Shown in pieces: positions 45,987-56,670 of a stretch of DNA of 64,000 bases; positions within the stretch are counted from its first letter, which is position 1; each line of letters opens with the position of its first letter. This stretch comes from Patiria pectinifera. Taxonomy: Eukaryota; Echinodermata; Asteroidea; Valvatida; Asterinidae. Made by a program: the position numbers and the translations under genes. The notes beneath the pieces were generated by a model. It was not told where the DNA came from. It made no database searches and saw nothing but the letters and a program-made list of their open reading frames with translations. The stretch is taken from positions 1,813,770 through 1,877,769 of the forward strand of contig CM057142.1 in NCBI GenBank assembly GCA_029964075.1, written 5' to 3'.

Positions 45987-47664
45987 CGTACTCGAGATTG
46001 ATTGCAGGGGCGGATCCAGGAATTTTTGCAGGGGGGGGGGGGTCATCAGCAAATCAAAGCTGAAATGTAGACATTTTTTTTCTCCGGACGGTTGGCCTCC
46101 GTAAATTAATAGAGGCGAGGGAAGTCTGACCGTAAGGTCATGGCCAAATTCTACAAAGGCACTTCAAAAATCTGTCAGATTTATAAAAAAAAACTGCCAA
46201 ATTCCCCAGAATTACTAGAAATACACTATAAACACTTTAAATCACATGCAGATGTTGTAGCATTGTCTTACTTAAGGTTCAAATTACATTGTAAACAATC
46301 TATATTCAGGTTATGAAATTGCGTAAATTTCATGCAAAACGCGATTGCGTCACGACGGAGTCCGGTTCCCAGTGAACTTTAGAACCTAGACCAGCCAACC
46401 TGTCCCATTATGCAAGGGTTTGTTTGAAAAGATTGAAGCTTTTTTCAACAAGCGTACTATTTTTTATTTTAATTTGCTATGTTTTCCTGTCAAATAACCT
46501 CTCTTTTTTTGCAGAATTCTGCCAGAACTCCACCAAAAAAAAATCATTCTGTCAAATTTTCTGTCACACTCCTGCTTTTTAACAAAATAATCTGTCAAAG
46601 TTAGCCAAAAATTGACTAAAACGGTGACCATGGCAGGGGGGAGGGGCTCGTGCCATACCTTCAATGGGGGGGCGTTGTTCAAATCTAACGATCGTGAACA
46701 CTATATTATTACCAGTATATTGGGTGTCACAGTGCGGGGGGTGTCAGATTATTTTTAATATATTTCTTTGCGTAAGATCGGGGGGAGAGGTGGTTTTCGA
46801 CCGCCCCCCTTCTGGATTCTTGCGGATTGGTTTGAAAAACGACCCCTTCTTGACACCCATAAAAGACAGGTGCATAGACTGGTTGCCAGTTCCCCCATCA
46901 TCGTAGTCTCGTTCCCAGACCAAAAGATTCTGACTATTCCTGATGAATCTTAGGTCAGATAGCCTCCGGTAATACATTGTATTCGATTAACGTCAGGTGA
47001 CTAAAACGGGAGGAAATCCTCCTTTTTCCGAAAATGTCCGAAGTTTGCCGAATTCATTTCGTCGACAATCGGATAGCGCCCGAGTATTTCAGAGCATAAT
47101 ATAGGTTTAATTAGCTGCTAATTGCCTATTATTTTTTTTTAATGAGTTGATAATTAATATTCATTGCTTTTATTTAGAAAACTTGAAATTCAACGACGAT
47201 TTTGTGCATCAAGTATACTCGGATCGTGTGGGCGCACTTTTTGCTACGTCATGTACTATTTTGAATCTGACGACCCTTACCGAGATTTTCCAAAACTCGG
47301 TCTTCATTCGGCTCCGCCTAACAGTGCTATTTGGGTGCCTAATTTTGAAGATTCGAGATCAACATAAATCAATGTTATCTTACAGAAATATCAAACTGTA
47401 TTATCATAACTGTATGATATCACGAAGTAAGTGATTTATTAAAAAATTTGATCAGAACATTAAAAGGTATAAGTGATAAAGCGAAATCGGAAACGAAGCC
47501 GAGCTTTTAAAAAGGGCCATCAATGTCGTCATGTTTATTTTTTAGCAACGAAGGCTAGACGTAAGCGTCTGGGAATAATTGTCAGGTCTGGGAACCAGAC
47601 TACCATCATCGATTCTGAATTGGTTGGGAACCAGTCTAACCGTGCACAGATCTATTGGACGCGT
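45987..47664. other. Non-coding stretch
   Basis: 46007-46050 (GGGGCGGATCCAGGAA then a G run) is the left end of another GGCGGATCC element whose right end I could not place. 46660-46960 is G/C-run rich. Open frames near 47147-47434 have no recognisable domain. Confidence 0.45.
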
Positions 47665-47672
47665 GATTTCCT

Positions 47673-47983
47673 CAAGGGCGGATCCGGGGGGGGGCAAAGG
47701 GGGCCATGCCCCCCCCCCCCTCAAAACGAAACCAATTTTTTAATTTTTTTATGTGACGTCGCAATAAAGGCAGGCAATGAGTACACCACCATCTTTTCCT
47801 CAAAAAACATTGGTTAAAGTGGGCAGAAATTGCCTCAGATCGCACCACAGAGCATCTAGAATCCAAAAAAAATTCGGGGCCCTTAAGCGGGCCCCGAACC
47901 CCACGCCGTAATTTTTTGACCCACTTTTTGGGGGACCAAATTTTTTTTGGGCCCCCCAAAATTGTGTTCTGGATCCGCCCTTG
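47673..47983. mobile_element. Non-autonomous hAT element (311 bp, GGCGGATCC family)
   Basis: Ends CAAGGGCGGATCC and GGATCCGCCCTTG. Perfect 8-bp duplication GATTTCCT (47665-47672 and 47984-47991). Contains the palindrome GGGGCCCTTAAGCGGGCCCC also seen twice in the 25489 element. Confidence 0.9.
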
Positions 47984-47991
47984 GATTTCCT

Positions 47992-48640
47992 CTCCTGATA
48001 CAAACATTAGAAATATCACCTGTGTTGAAGCAGTGCAGCAACTTCATTACAATCTAAACACAAAAGATCGTGGAAAAAAATATGGCAGCATGTACACTTT
48101 ACTTTAGTCAACATCCTGGCATTCACGTTTGTTAAACCTACAAAATTACGGCGCCCTCTTTCCTTCAAAATATTACCTACTGCACTGCGTGGGTCTTCAA
48201 AGGCGAACTCCATAAAAGTATTGCAATTCTAAAAGCGTCGATATACCAAATGAATGCCTAATTGCTTTTGTCTGTTTATTAAGAAATTATAATACTTGTA
48301 CATAGTTAAATGCACCCATTGGTATCGCTTTTACACATTGAAAGGTTAGGGCTCCATTTAAGTGGTTAATTTCCTGCCACGTACAGTAGGAAATTTAACA
48401 ATTCGTGGTACAAATAACTTACTTCTTCATGGCTGAAGATCTATTTTGATTGCTCGGTCGGCCAGCAGCCAATATAAAATGCCTCGCGTAGTTCTAGCCC
48501 CCGCACTAATTAAAGAATTGTCCGAACAATTAAAAATTGATTCACTGACCTACATGTATTCAAAATTGTTGCCATAACAACTAGCTTTCAACTGATGTCG
48601 AATTGGTTATTTTCGTCCACTGCGGTCTCAAGTGCTCACT
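47992..48640. other. 5' flank of the lectin gene
   Basis: No coding region. Sequence becomes AT-rich toward the lectin promoter. Nothing else recognised. Confidence 0.4.
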
Positions 48641-48645
48641 TTGGC

Positions 48646-48650
48646 TATAA
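48646..48650 (+). promoter_or_regulatory. Candidate TATA box of the lectin gene
   Basis: GGCTATAAGTC stands 74 bp before the ATG at 48724, leaving room for a start about 30 bp downstream and a 5' UTR of roughly 45-50 nt. Position and context are good; there is no experimental support. Confidence 0.5.
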
Positions 48651-48723
48651 GTCTCCACTCCGTGTACGTACGCTAAGAATAAAAACGGCAAGTAATTGAA
48701 ACCTGTTGCCTACCAAACGAATC

Positions 48724-49515
48724 ATGTATTCGCCAGAATTGGTTGTCATTTTGGCCATCTCTTCTTCTATCGCAGCAGTGTTGGGATCTTATAACATCCG
48801 CCCGGCTCAACCAGCTGTCAGCTGTTCTTGCCCGTCACAGTGGCAAATGTGGCACTACGCGTGCTATCGCATCACTCCGTCACCGCATAATTGGGATGAC
48901 GCCAAGACAAAATGCCAAGATTTGGGAGGCAAGATGGCCGCTCCTCGCTCGCTGGAAGAAATGAAGTTCATGGTGGACTTGGCACGAAAGCTGGACAGTA
49001 ACTACCATGTCTGGATTGCTTGCACTGACAAGGAAGCGGAAGGAACTTGGGAGTGTGACGGCCAGGAAGGAAGCGAGCCATTCTACGAATGGCAGGATGG
49101 GCAACCAGATGATTTCCAAGACAATCAAGATTGTGCATACATATTCGAATATTTTAATGACAAAATGGATGACGATTCTTGTTCGGTGAATCATAAGGCA
49201 GTATGTGCTCATCAGGCGGCTTGTCCTCACCACTCAACCCAACCCCGTCGATACTGCCTCTCTACCGACACGAACGGCCGCATTCTCAACTCAACCTGCC
49301 TTCTCGACCACAACATCAGGGAGTTTATCACCGAGGGCGTCGCCGCTTGTGGCTCAGCCTGCGCCAAGGAGCCCGGATGTCGCTCCTTCAACATCAAGAA
49401 AACCGAAGAAGGGAAGAAAATCTGCCAGCTGAACAATATCACAAGCTCCGAAGATAAGGACAAGTTTCAAAACACTGATTATTTCTGCATGTACTCAGAA
49501 GTGTGCATCGGCTAG
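48724..49515 (+). CDS. Secreted C-type lectin with C-terminal PAN domain, single exon
   Basis: 263 codons from ATG 48724 (ATCATGT) to TAG. Signal peptide MYSPELVVILAISSSIAAVLG. CTLD at about residues 34-164: CPSQWQMWHYACYRI (the extra N-terminal cysteine of the long form), WIACTDKEAEGTWEC, the sugar-site motif QPD within GQPDDFQDNQDC, then MDDDSC where WND is usual. A PAN/apple-type domain follows (about 175-263: CLSTDTNGRIL, VAACGSACAKEPGCRSFNI, ICQLNN, YFCMYSEVC). QPD is the motif linked to galactose-type binding, EPN to mannose; the lost tryptophan and asparagine make this uncertain. The frame is intact and there are no introns. Likely an extracellular defence or agglutinin-type lectin. 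Confidence 0.9.
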   Translation: MYSPELVVILAISSSIAAVLGSYNIRPAQPAVSCSCPSQWQMWHYACYRITPSPHNWDDAKTKCQDLGGKMAAPRSLEEMKFMVDLARKLDSNYHVWIACTDKEAEGTWECDGQEGSEPFYEWQDGQPDDFQDNQDCAYIFEYFNDKMDDDSCSVNHKAVCAHQAACPHHSTQPRRYCLSTDTNGRILNSTCLLDHNIREFITEGVAACGSACAKEPGCRSFNIKKTEEGKKICQLNNITSSEDKDKFQNTDYFCMYSEVCIG

Positions 49516-49762
49516 TAGTAATGATAATAGGGAAACAATCTCGGTGATTTGCATTGTAGTTTATAAACTTGACCTTGAAATAACTGGAAGAGACAGAGAT
49601 ATGCTTCTTGCGAGGACAAACCATTTGTGAGACGTTATTTTGTACAACAAGATTTCAGGACAACAGATGAGTTGCTTCCGGTAAAGGAAAAAGGTGTTTC
49701 AAAAAGATCTTTTCTTGAAGTAATCAAGGTAAACAAATATTCAATTCTCTTTACGTGTAAAA

Positions 49763-49768
49763 AATAAA
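49763..49768 (+). promoter_or_regulatory. Candidate polyadenylation signal
   Basis: AATAAA about 250 bp after the lectin stop codon, the first canonical signal on this strand. Would give a 3' UTR of about 270 nt. Confidence 0.5.
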
Positions 49769-50191
49769 TACAAAAGAGCAAGACCGCTAGACCTTTAACT
49801 CCAGAGACATTTTGACAATGAACACCGATTTTGTTCTTTGCGTCATGAGATAGACGTGGTTAAAAAAGTTAAGTCTCATAGAATGTTGGAATAGCGTAAT
49901 CTCAACTTTGGAGACATCACTATACATAATTAAGAGTTATTTTTCTTGCTTTGGTAAATCTATACATTTAGTTTCCCTGGTGGACAAAAAAAAACAGAAT
50001 GAGAAGAGTTCGGCTGCTCGTAAATTCGCATTTTAATTATTCTAGTGTTTGTATATTTTTGTAATAAGGATAAACACGAGATGTTCCGAGTCATTAAAAT
50101 AGTATTGTGTCCGATCCATGTTTTGTGAAGTGAATTGACTGAGATCTAATTGACTTACGAATTTAACACTTTAATTTAAAATAACAGTTAT
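49769..50191. other. Non-coding stretch
   Basis: AT-rich, no coding region or repeat structure recognised between the lectin gene and the hAT element at 50200. Confidence 0.4.
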
Positions 50192-50199
50192 AGCAGGCT

Positions 50200-50454
50200 C
50201 AAGGGCGGATGGGGGGGGGGGGGGACGGGGGCCATGCCCCCAGTAAAAACCAGAACCCAATTTGTTTATTTAAGTGATGTCGCAATAGGCACTGAAGGCA
50301 CTGCGTACACCACCGTCTTCTCCTAACAAAAATATGGTGAAAATTGTCAGAAATTGCCTCAGATCGCACCACAGAGCATTTTGAATTACCCTACGCCGTA
50401 ATTTGTTGGACCCACTATTTGGGGGACCAAATTTGTTTTCTGGATCCGCCCTTG
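50200..50454. mobile_element. Non-autonomous hAT element (255 bp, GGCGGATCC family)
   Basis: Ends CAAGGGCGGAT and ATCCGCCCTTG. Flanks AGCAGGCT (50192-50199) and AGTAGGTT (50455-50462), two mismatches. Interior shares CGCAATA, CAGATCGCACCACAGAGCAT and GGGGGACCAAATTTG with the 47673 element. Confidence 0.82.
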
Positions 50455-50462
50455 AGTAGGTT

Positions 50463-51890
50463 CATGTTAGTTTTATAAGTCTAAATGGTGATTAATTTTG
50501 TGTTATGATGGATTAAAAAGTAATTTTTAAATTATTATCGCTTGTTAAATTTCTGTGCATTTTCAGCTGATTTTAGAATAGCGTTCCCCGTGCTCAATAA
50601 ATCCGAATTTTGTTCTATTAATACATTTCAGCATGTATGTTTTTAAACATTCCAACCAAAATCCCTCCTTTTTCGGGACATCTGCATCCCTCTGAAACAA
50701 AAGGTTTTTGTTTTGGGTACAAACAGATCCGCTTTGCAATCAGACTGGCTCCCGGTCTACATTACCCCGGGAGAACGGAATTATTGTCTGGCAGCCAATA
50801 AATCGAAATTGTAAATTTATAAACATAGGCCGACTTTTTTCGGTCTATGTCTCATGCAGAAGTGAGTAATTTTTGTATTGCTGAAAAAATTGCAATTTCG
50901 AAAAGGAATGTATTTTTTTCGAGGTGAAACTCAAAAATAGCCCGGGAAACATCACTTTAAATGATGTAAACGGATAACAGACCGCATCGACAACTACCAT
51001 AATTAAAAAAGATTCACCAGTAAATAGTAGATTGTGACAGAATTTTGATATTTTTTCAATTTTTTTATAATTTTAAATTCGTACACCCGATTAAGGCCAG
51101 GGTGTAATAGCCCGCCACCTCTACCAATTGGGATGAATTCTATAGAACCTTTTCATTTAAAAGAAGGGTGTTATTTTTTATTATAGATAATTGTAGTAGT
51201 TTGCTTGCATCGTTGATTTCAAAATCAGTTTTACTGAAGGAGTTTTACTGAACAGTTTTACTGAAGGAGTCCTTTACTTCATCCGGATCAATTTCTTGGA
51301 TATACTGCATATGAATTATGATTGCCACCTCAATTTTAAAAGCATTGATTTGAAGACATTTTAGATCAGAATGTTTCACGTTGTCGGATGAGTGAAAGCC
51401 ACATTGTTGGAAAATCTCAAAATCATGATATATGTGAAATAGAAATTATTGGATTTCACATTTTTGGATCTTTTCCCTGTAGCTTTATTGAAATCTTTTC
51501 ACGAAAAAAATAATGCTTTGTGTTAGATTAGAGTAGATTGTCGACGAAGTTCTCATGGTGTTATATTCTTTCTGTTCGGAATAATAATAACTAGTTGAAA
51601 CGGAAAAAGGTGGTCAGTTAACATTTCTGGTGAATGTGATGGGACACATCATCACGCACAGATCGACAGAAGATAGCGGCCTATAAGCCATTCGAAACTC
51701 AACAAAAAGCGGTGCGATGACTTTGGGACAGATTTGTAAGAAGGTTCTTAGGGCCATCAATTCTCATGTTCATTTGACCTCTATTCATTAATAATTAATA
51801 ATAAGTTGGAGGATAATTACCCTTACTCGCAGATATGTGAAGCTGAATTGCAAAGGACGCGGTTACATAGTGGTCGAGCCGCAAGCATGT
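50463..51890. other. Non-coding stretch
   Basis: No gene recognised. AT-rich; 51228-51270 has a short local duplication of CAGTTTTACTGAAGGAGT. Confidence 0.4.
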
Positions 51891-51895
51891 TAATA

Positions 51896-52522
51896 AGGGA
51901 ATAAATGTGTGCTCTGGAGGTTTTTATCACTCTGTTTAATACCACTTAGAGTCTGGGTGCTGATAATTAACCGAGCCGGAGGCGAGGGTAATTATCAGCA
52001 CCCAGACTCTAAGTGGTCTTAAACAGAGTGATAAATACCGACTGAGCACATATTTATTCCCATTCATAAATACCTTTTTGGTAAAAAAATATCAAATGAT
52101 TCGTTCAAAAAATACCGATTTGTTCAACAAGTTCACTTCATGCTTTTTGAAACATCCCTCTAGCAAAATAATGGAGTGTTCAGCTGGCGAGTAAGATGTA
52201 AACAGCCCTTTTATGGAGATTGACGCGCGCGTGGCATGTTCTGAGTGATGTCGCGCAGAACGCACCTGGCGCGTTGCGTTTTGAATTTAGAACTATAAAA
52301 TTCTGACTCCCTGGTAGTGTTGCGCATGCCTACATGAGTAATGTGAACGTTCAACCAATGAAACGGTAAGAGGCACTGGATTTTTAGGGGTCTACATTTA
52401 TTGCGACACTGGAAAAGTGTTTAAGACCAGCTAGCCATGTCTTTATCATCCGTTTAAGACCGGCCACGTGACGGGCTCTCGACCAATAGGAATGGCTAAA
52501 CTGTCTGAGGTATTTATGAATG
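51896..52522. mobile_element. Composite foldback element, best copy
   Basis: Part one (51896-52068) is a hairpin with ends GGGAATAAATGTGTGCTC and GAGCACATATTTATTCCC and inner arms TCTGGGTGCTGATAATTA facing their inverse. Part two (52069-52522) runs from CATTCATAAATACC to GGTATTTATGAATG, themselves inverted. The two parts stay together in all three copies (16403, 30330 reversed, 51896), so they behave as one element. No coding capacity. Confidence 0.78.
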
Positions 52523-52544
52523 CGCATTAATATGCCGCCACACG

Positions 52545-52745
52545 ACCCATGTCTGACCACGGAGCCCAGCCAGAGATTGAAAGTGTTGATTTTTGTGGAG
52601 GAAGGAAAACCGGAGGGCCCGGAGAAAAACCCTCGTGGCACAGAAGAGAACCAACGGACAACTCTACTCACACATGGTCCGAGCGGGGAATCGAACCTTG
52701 GCCACCATTATCTATGCCAGTGGGGGAAAGGGTCAATGTGAGGTG
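52545..52745 (-). mobile_element. tRNA-derived SINE, reversed copy
   Basis: Reverse strand reads B-box GGTTCGATTCC (52692-52702), GAGTAGAGTTGTCCGTTGG, TTTTTCTCCGGGCCCTCCGG, the same body as 19129-19440. It sits immediately after the composite element. Confidence 0.78.
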
Positions 52746-53450
52746 CATAACGCGTGTCGTAAGCAGGAGAAAGCATTGGGCTGAGGTCACTTGTTGCTGA
52801 CAGATGATGGTATGAATCGCAAGCATGAACTATAGAGGGCGCTTCAGCATCTGTTGACTGGAATCCTGAACTCATAAAAACACGAGTGTATATTTCTGAT
52901 GTCCCCTAACTTGGCGCGGCCCCTAATGTGGCGCACTTAGATTATTTCGTCTCTAAGGTCTTGCTAAAGCAAATGTTTTAGGGAGAAATTTTACAGTAAG
53001 TGATATTTCATCAAGCTCTAAACATTCCCGTTCACAAATCTTAAGTTTACTTATCTGTTATCCGCTCCGTTCACAAGTACCCCCCTCACCGGCAAAGCGA
53101 GTACAGTTGGGGGTGACCGACCATCGCCATCTTGCCTGACTGCAATTTTGCCGCGACGCGCGGCCCCGTACCACTGCGTGTACATAGTACAAATCCCCTG
53201 GTGTACGAGCGTCACGCAAGGAGCGGTGCACGTCTACCAGCTAAATGTCCCGCCAATGGAACGTCGTTGCTAGGTAAAAGGGTGCCCTCTTTTGTTTGCA
53301 CACGGAGCCCATAGAGTAAGCAAAAACCATTATTACGGCGAGAATTTTTAATTTTACTTTGAAATGCATAATGAACTCTTTTAAAATGGGCACGAAAATA
53401 AGAACATGATTTTCTGGCAAACTTGTAATTGGGTGTATGAGTAACGAACT
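52746..53450. other. Non-coding stretch
   Basis: No gene recognised. 53080-53290 is locally GC-richer (CGCGACGCGCGGCCCC) but has no domain-bearing frame. Confidence 0.4.
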
Positions 53451-54061
53451 ATCCGGTTTGTTAGTGCGACGTCAATTCAGTTTAAACCACGCCCACCGGC
53501 CATGTTTTTGAACACGTATGCAAATGAGGAACAGTCTGGTGCCTGGATATGCGTTACACATTAGCGTTTGTTTTTGTATGCGGTGTCTGGGGTAAAAACA
53601 GAGTCAATTCGTAGCAAGGCGAGCACGGCGTGAGTTACGAAAACACGAATTTTGAAATCAAACTGTTACAATCTTATCGAGACAACATGCAGTATCATAT
53701 TTCATATTAATATGAGCAAATTGGAAAGGAAATTAGTATTTTCGAGAAGGCATGGACGAATGATCGCAAAAACACGTACTGCACGTTGTGAATAATAGCA
53801 CCAAGTACACGATAAAAATCCACTACTAGCCAATTGCGGTATCCAATCAGGATACAGGAAGAAAGTTTCCTATCAAGGGTTTACGATTGGAAACGCGGTT
53901 GGAAATAAAGTACGCACTGGGGACGAGGTTGCATTGGAATATAGAGCTATATTAAATTAACAGTGGAACCGGAAGCTAACGCAACTTGAGTGTTTATCCA
54001 ATGGGCGCTAGTAATCAGTGTTGTGCGCGCGTGTAGGACATTTTTTACTAACTAACCGAAT
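53451..54061. mobile_element. DNA transposon, uninterrupted copy
   Basis: Ends ATCCGGTTTGTTAG and CTAACTAACCGAAT. Contains GAACCGGAAGCTAACGCAAC followed closely by AATGGGCGCTAGTAATCAG. These same two words are 3.1 kb apart at 9.5-12.7 kb, where a LINE separates them. About 611 bp, no transposase. Confidence 0.75.
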
Positions 54062-54239
54062 GGGGAATTTTGTACGCCGAGTTTGTCTCCGCGTCCACTT
54101 GTATATCATGTAATTGTCTCAGCTTGTGCGCGCCTCGTGAAATGGAAAAGTCCAGATTTTACCTCGCGATAATATTCCTCCCATTCCACGCTGATCCACT
54201 CAATACTTGTATACTGTTCACCAACTGCAAAGGTCCATC

Positions 54240-55095
54240 ATGGTTCGTTACAGAAAGGGCATGTACAAGATGAAAGAAACCTGGTTCAAAAAGGGTCATG
54301 ACATCTCATGTCAGCTTATTAGAGAAAAAGCTGACGTTTCATCTTCCTATATCAGACCACATACCCACTTGCGACGGGCATTTCCCAGAGATGAACGAGG
54401 CTTCTTCTTCCCCCAAGTTACCATGTTTGCAAACAAAGACAACTGTGATGGTGCTGCGACCCAAAGTTGAAGAAATAACATCGATCAGCATACTCCAGGG
54501 GGAAGGAACCGAGTACTTGAACCCAGGCGGATACAGATTTGTTGATGTCAACACTACAGTTGAAACCACCGTTCAAGCAACCCTGGACCATCAGCGTGCG
54601 AATCCTGACTGTGATGCGAATCCTGACTGTGATGGCTGTGATGGCCAGCAACGTACAACTACAACATGTGAGATGAAAAAGCCTCAGCTACTAGCAGTGC
54701 AAAGAAAACACACAGGCCTTGCTGTTACAGAGGTTCTGTCATGCAACAAGTGCCATTTCTCAACGGGAAGCAAGAGGCTGTACACAGCAGAGGGGGGCGC
54801 AGTGCAACTCTAACATGACCTTTTAAGTTGGTCTCAACATCTTGCAGCCACAGGAGCAAGACGACTTTTCAAAGCCATGGGTACGGTTCCTTCATCAATG
54901 CATTGCAGAAAAAAATTTCAAGTAGCTAATAACTGTGCATGGGGGCAATTATTATCACTGAAAATGTTTGAGTATGGAAGAGAAAATGTGTCAAAATATC
55001 AAAAATTACAGGACTTTAACAGAGAGAAACCATTTGCAAATAGTATCAGATATCGGCAGAGGCAATACAACAAGCTTTTGATAAACTGCCGGTGA
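54240..55095 (+). pseudogene. Mutator-like transposase relic
   Basis: Spread over three frames: MVRYRKGMYKMKETWFKKGH (start at 54240), then KKPQLLAVQRKHTGLAVTEV, LSCNKCHFSTGSKRLYT (a zinc-ribbon-like pair of cysteines near 54745-54760), then GARRLFKAMGTVPSSM and WGQLLSLKMFEYGRENVSK (54860-55000). This order matches the conserved core of the Mutator-like transposase domain found in many marine invertebrate genomes, recalled and not searched. At least two frameshifts and a missing C-terminal half make it inactive. Confidence 0.62.
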
Positions 55096-55344
55096 AGAAA
55101 CACAAGTTTGTGCCAGCGACCCAACTAGACATATACTATGTGAGAAAATCATCAACCTTAAGAAAAATGGTAGTAATGTTCCACCCCCAAAATATACTTT
55201 TTAAATGTGGGAATCAGATTCATGTAAATGCAGTAGTAACAAGTTTCTCTGTGCAGAGAGATACATGTAGTGCTACGCTTCCAGCAACGTACAACTACAA
55301 CATGCGAGATGAAAAAGAGGGGGAATTCAGTGTTCCAAAAACAA
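55096..55344. repeat. Tail of the transposase relic with internal direct repeat
   Basis: CCAGCAACGTACAACTACAA followed by CATGCGAGATGAAAAAG at 55279-55316 repeats 54641-54679 with one change. The copy lies out of order relative to the rest, so the relic has been internally rearranged. Confidence 0.7.
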
Positions 55345-55494
55345 TGAGAGACTTTTGAGGCGTTGGTGGCAGCAAACACCGGTCCCTTTTCCATTGTTGC
55401 GTCATATTGAGCATGCGCGCTTTAAAAAAAAAAATAACGTAAACAATTGAAAGGGCCGGTGTGTTTGCTGCCACCAACGTCTCAAAAGTCTCGC
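55345..55494. mobile_element. Short MITE with 55-bp inverted ends
   Basis: Left GAGACTTTTGAGGCGTTGGT then GGCAGCAAACACCGG; right CCGGTGTGTTTGCTGCC then ACCAACGTCTCAAAAGTCTC. About 150 bp. No target duplication was resolved. Confidence 0.75.
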
Positions 55495-55674
55495 ATTCTG
55501 GAATGTAAGGAACCCTTGTTACTGATCAGAGATAGTAACAAATGATTCTGATTGTTGCCTATAAGTAAGGGTTTTGTTTCCTAATTATTTAGCCACGCAT
55601 TTCTTGGAATTGCTTATCCTCACTTAAATAGTCAGTCACTCAATTTAGCCATCAGTCAGGCTCAGTCAGCGATG

Positions 55675-55920
55675 ACATGGGCCTGTATCATGAAGCTGCT
55701 TGGCACACAAATTTTCTTGGCATGAAAATTCTTCCTTGATAAAAAGAGGATTACCAACCAAATTTCCATGTGATGAATATTGCTTGTGATTGGTATTCAG
55801 CTGTTGTTTGCTGAGCATGAAAATCACATGGAGTTTTGGCTGGTAACCTGTTCGTACTAAGCAAGACTTTTTGTGCTAAGCAAATGTTTGTGCTTAGCAG
55901 CCACATGATATTGGCCCATG
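55675..55920. mobile_element. Palindromic MITE (GCTTAGCA family), second copy
   Basis: Same layout as 13619-13866: TGGGCCTGTATCATGAAGCT start, CATGGAGTTTTGGCTGGTAA, TTTTTGTGCTAAGCA and TGTGCTTAGCAGCC near the end. The palindrome is less perfect than in the first copy. Confidence 0.7.
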
Positions 55921-56389
55921 ATCCCTGGTAGGAGTAAGCAAGAGAAGGCAAAGTTACTAAATCGGATTAATAATGATGTAAAAGTCACAGGGTACAGGCA
56001 GAAGCTGGGACAGCAGTACTCAAGAATTGTGGAAGAATAATTTATGAGATTTCATGATTCCAAATCTGCGGTGTTTCTGCGGCGGACATTACTAGACGTA
56101 ACACGCCCCCGAGTTTGAGTCCCAAATGCTTGATCTACAGAAATATGTCTATACATTTTGCCTCATGTAGGCCTAATAAGGGGCCTCAAGCATACCTCTA
56201 ATACAAAATCATTTGTGGGATCAAATAAAATGTAATGAGCTCGCTCTTAATGTTTCACTTCCAATAAATTTGCCCCATCTTTTCAACCCGAGCGGGGGGG
56301 GGGGGGGGGACACAGGTTTTGAACTTACGCTTACGGGATACGTATGCGGCTTGGAACATTTGGTATTTCATCATTTTGTGCTTTACCTG
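55921..56389. other. Non-coding stretch
   Basis: A G run at 56295-56309 and no coding region. Nothing else recognised. Confidence 0.4.
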
Positions 56390-56670
56390 AGAGTTATGAC
56401 GATGGCCAGCAGATTCTTCAACAATTGTAAATGTATTGGTAAACATTTGGAAGAATAAGCAAAGGGGCTTTATGGACAACTAATTACTTACCATTGTTTG
56501 ACCTTAAAATCAGACAACTACTGGAAAAAATAGCAGCTATACAGAATCCTTAATTCTTTCAACCTTTCGGTTTCGACTAATTTACCAATTGGTAATAAAA
56601 AAAACCCAGTTATTGGCAATATTTAAAAAGAGATCATGGTTTTCAGGATTTATCGATCGATACCAGCCAT
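56390..56670 (+). repeat. Upstream duplicated block, copy 1
   Basis: Shares TTTGGAAGAATAAGCAAAGG, CAACCTTTCGGTTTCGACTA and TTCAGGATTT in the same order with 57810-58090, including the non-coding spacers. See copy 2. Confidence 0.75.
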
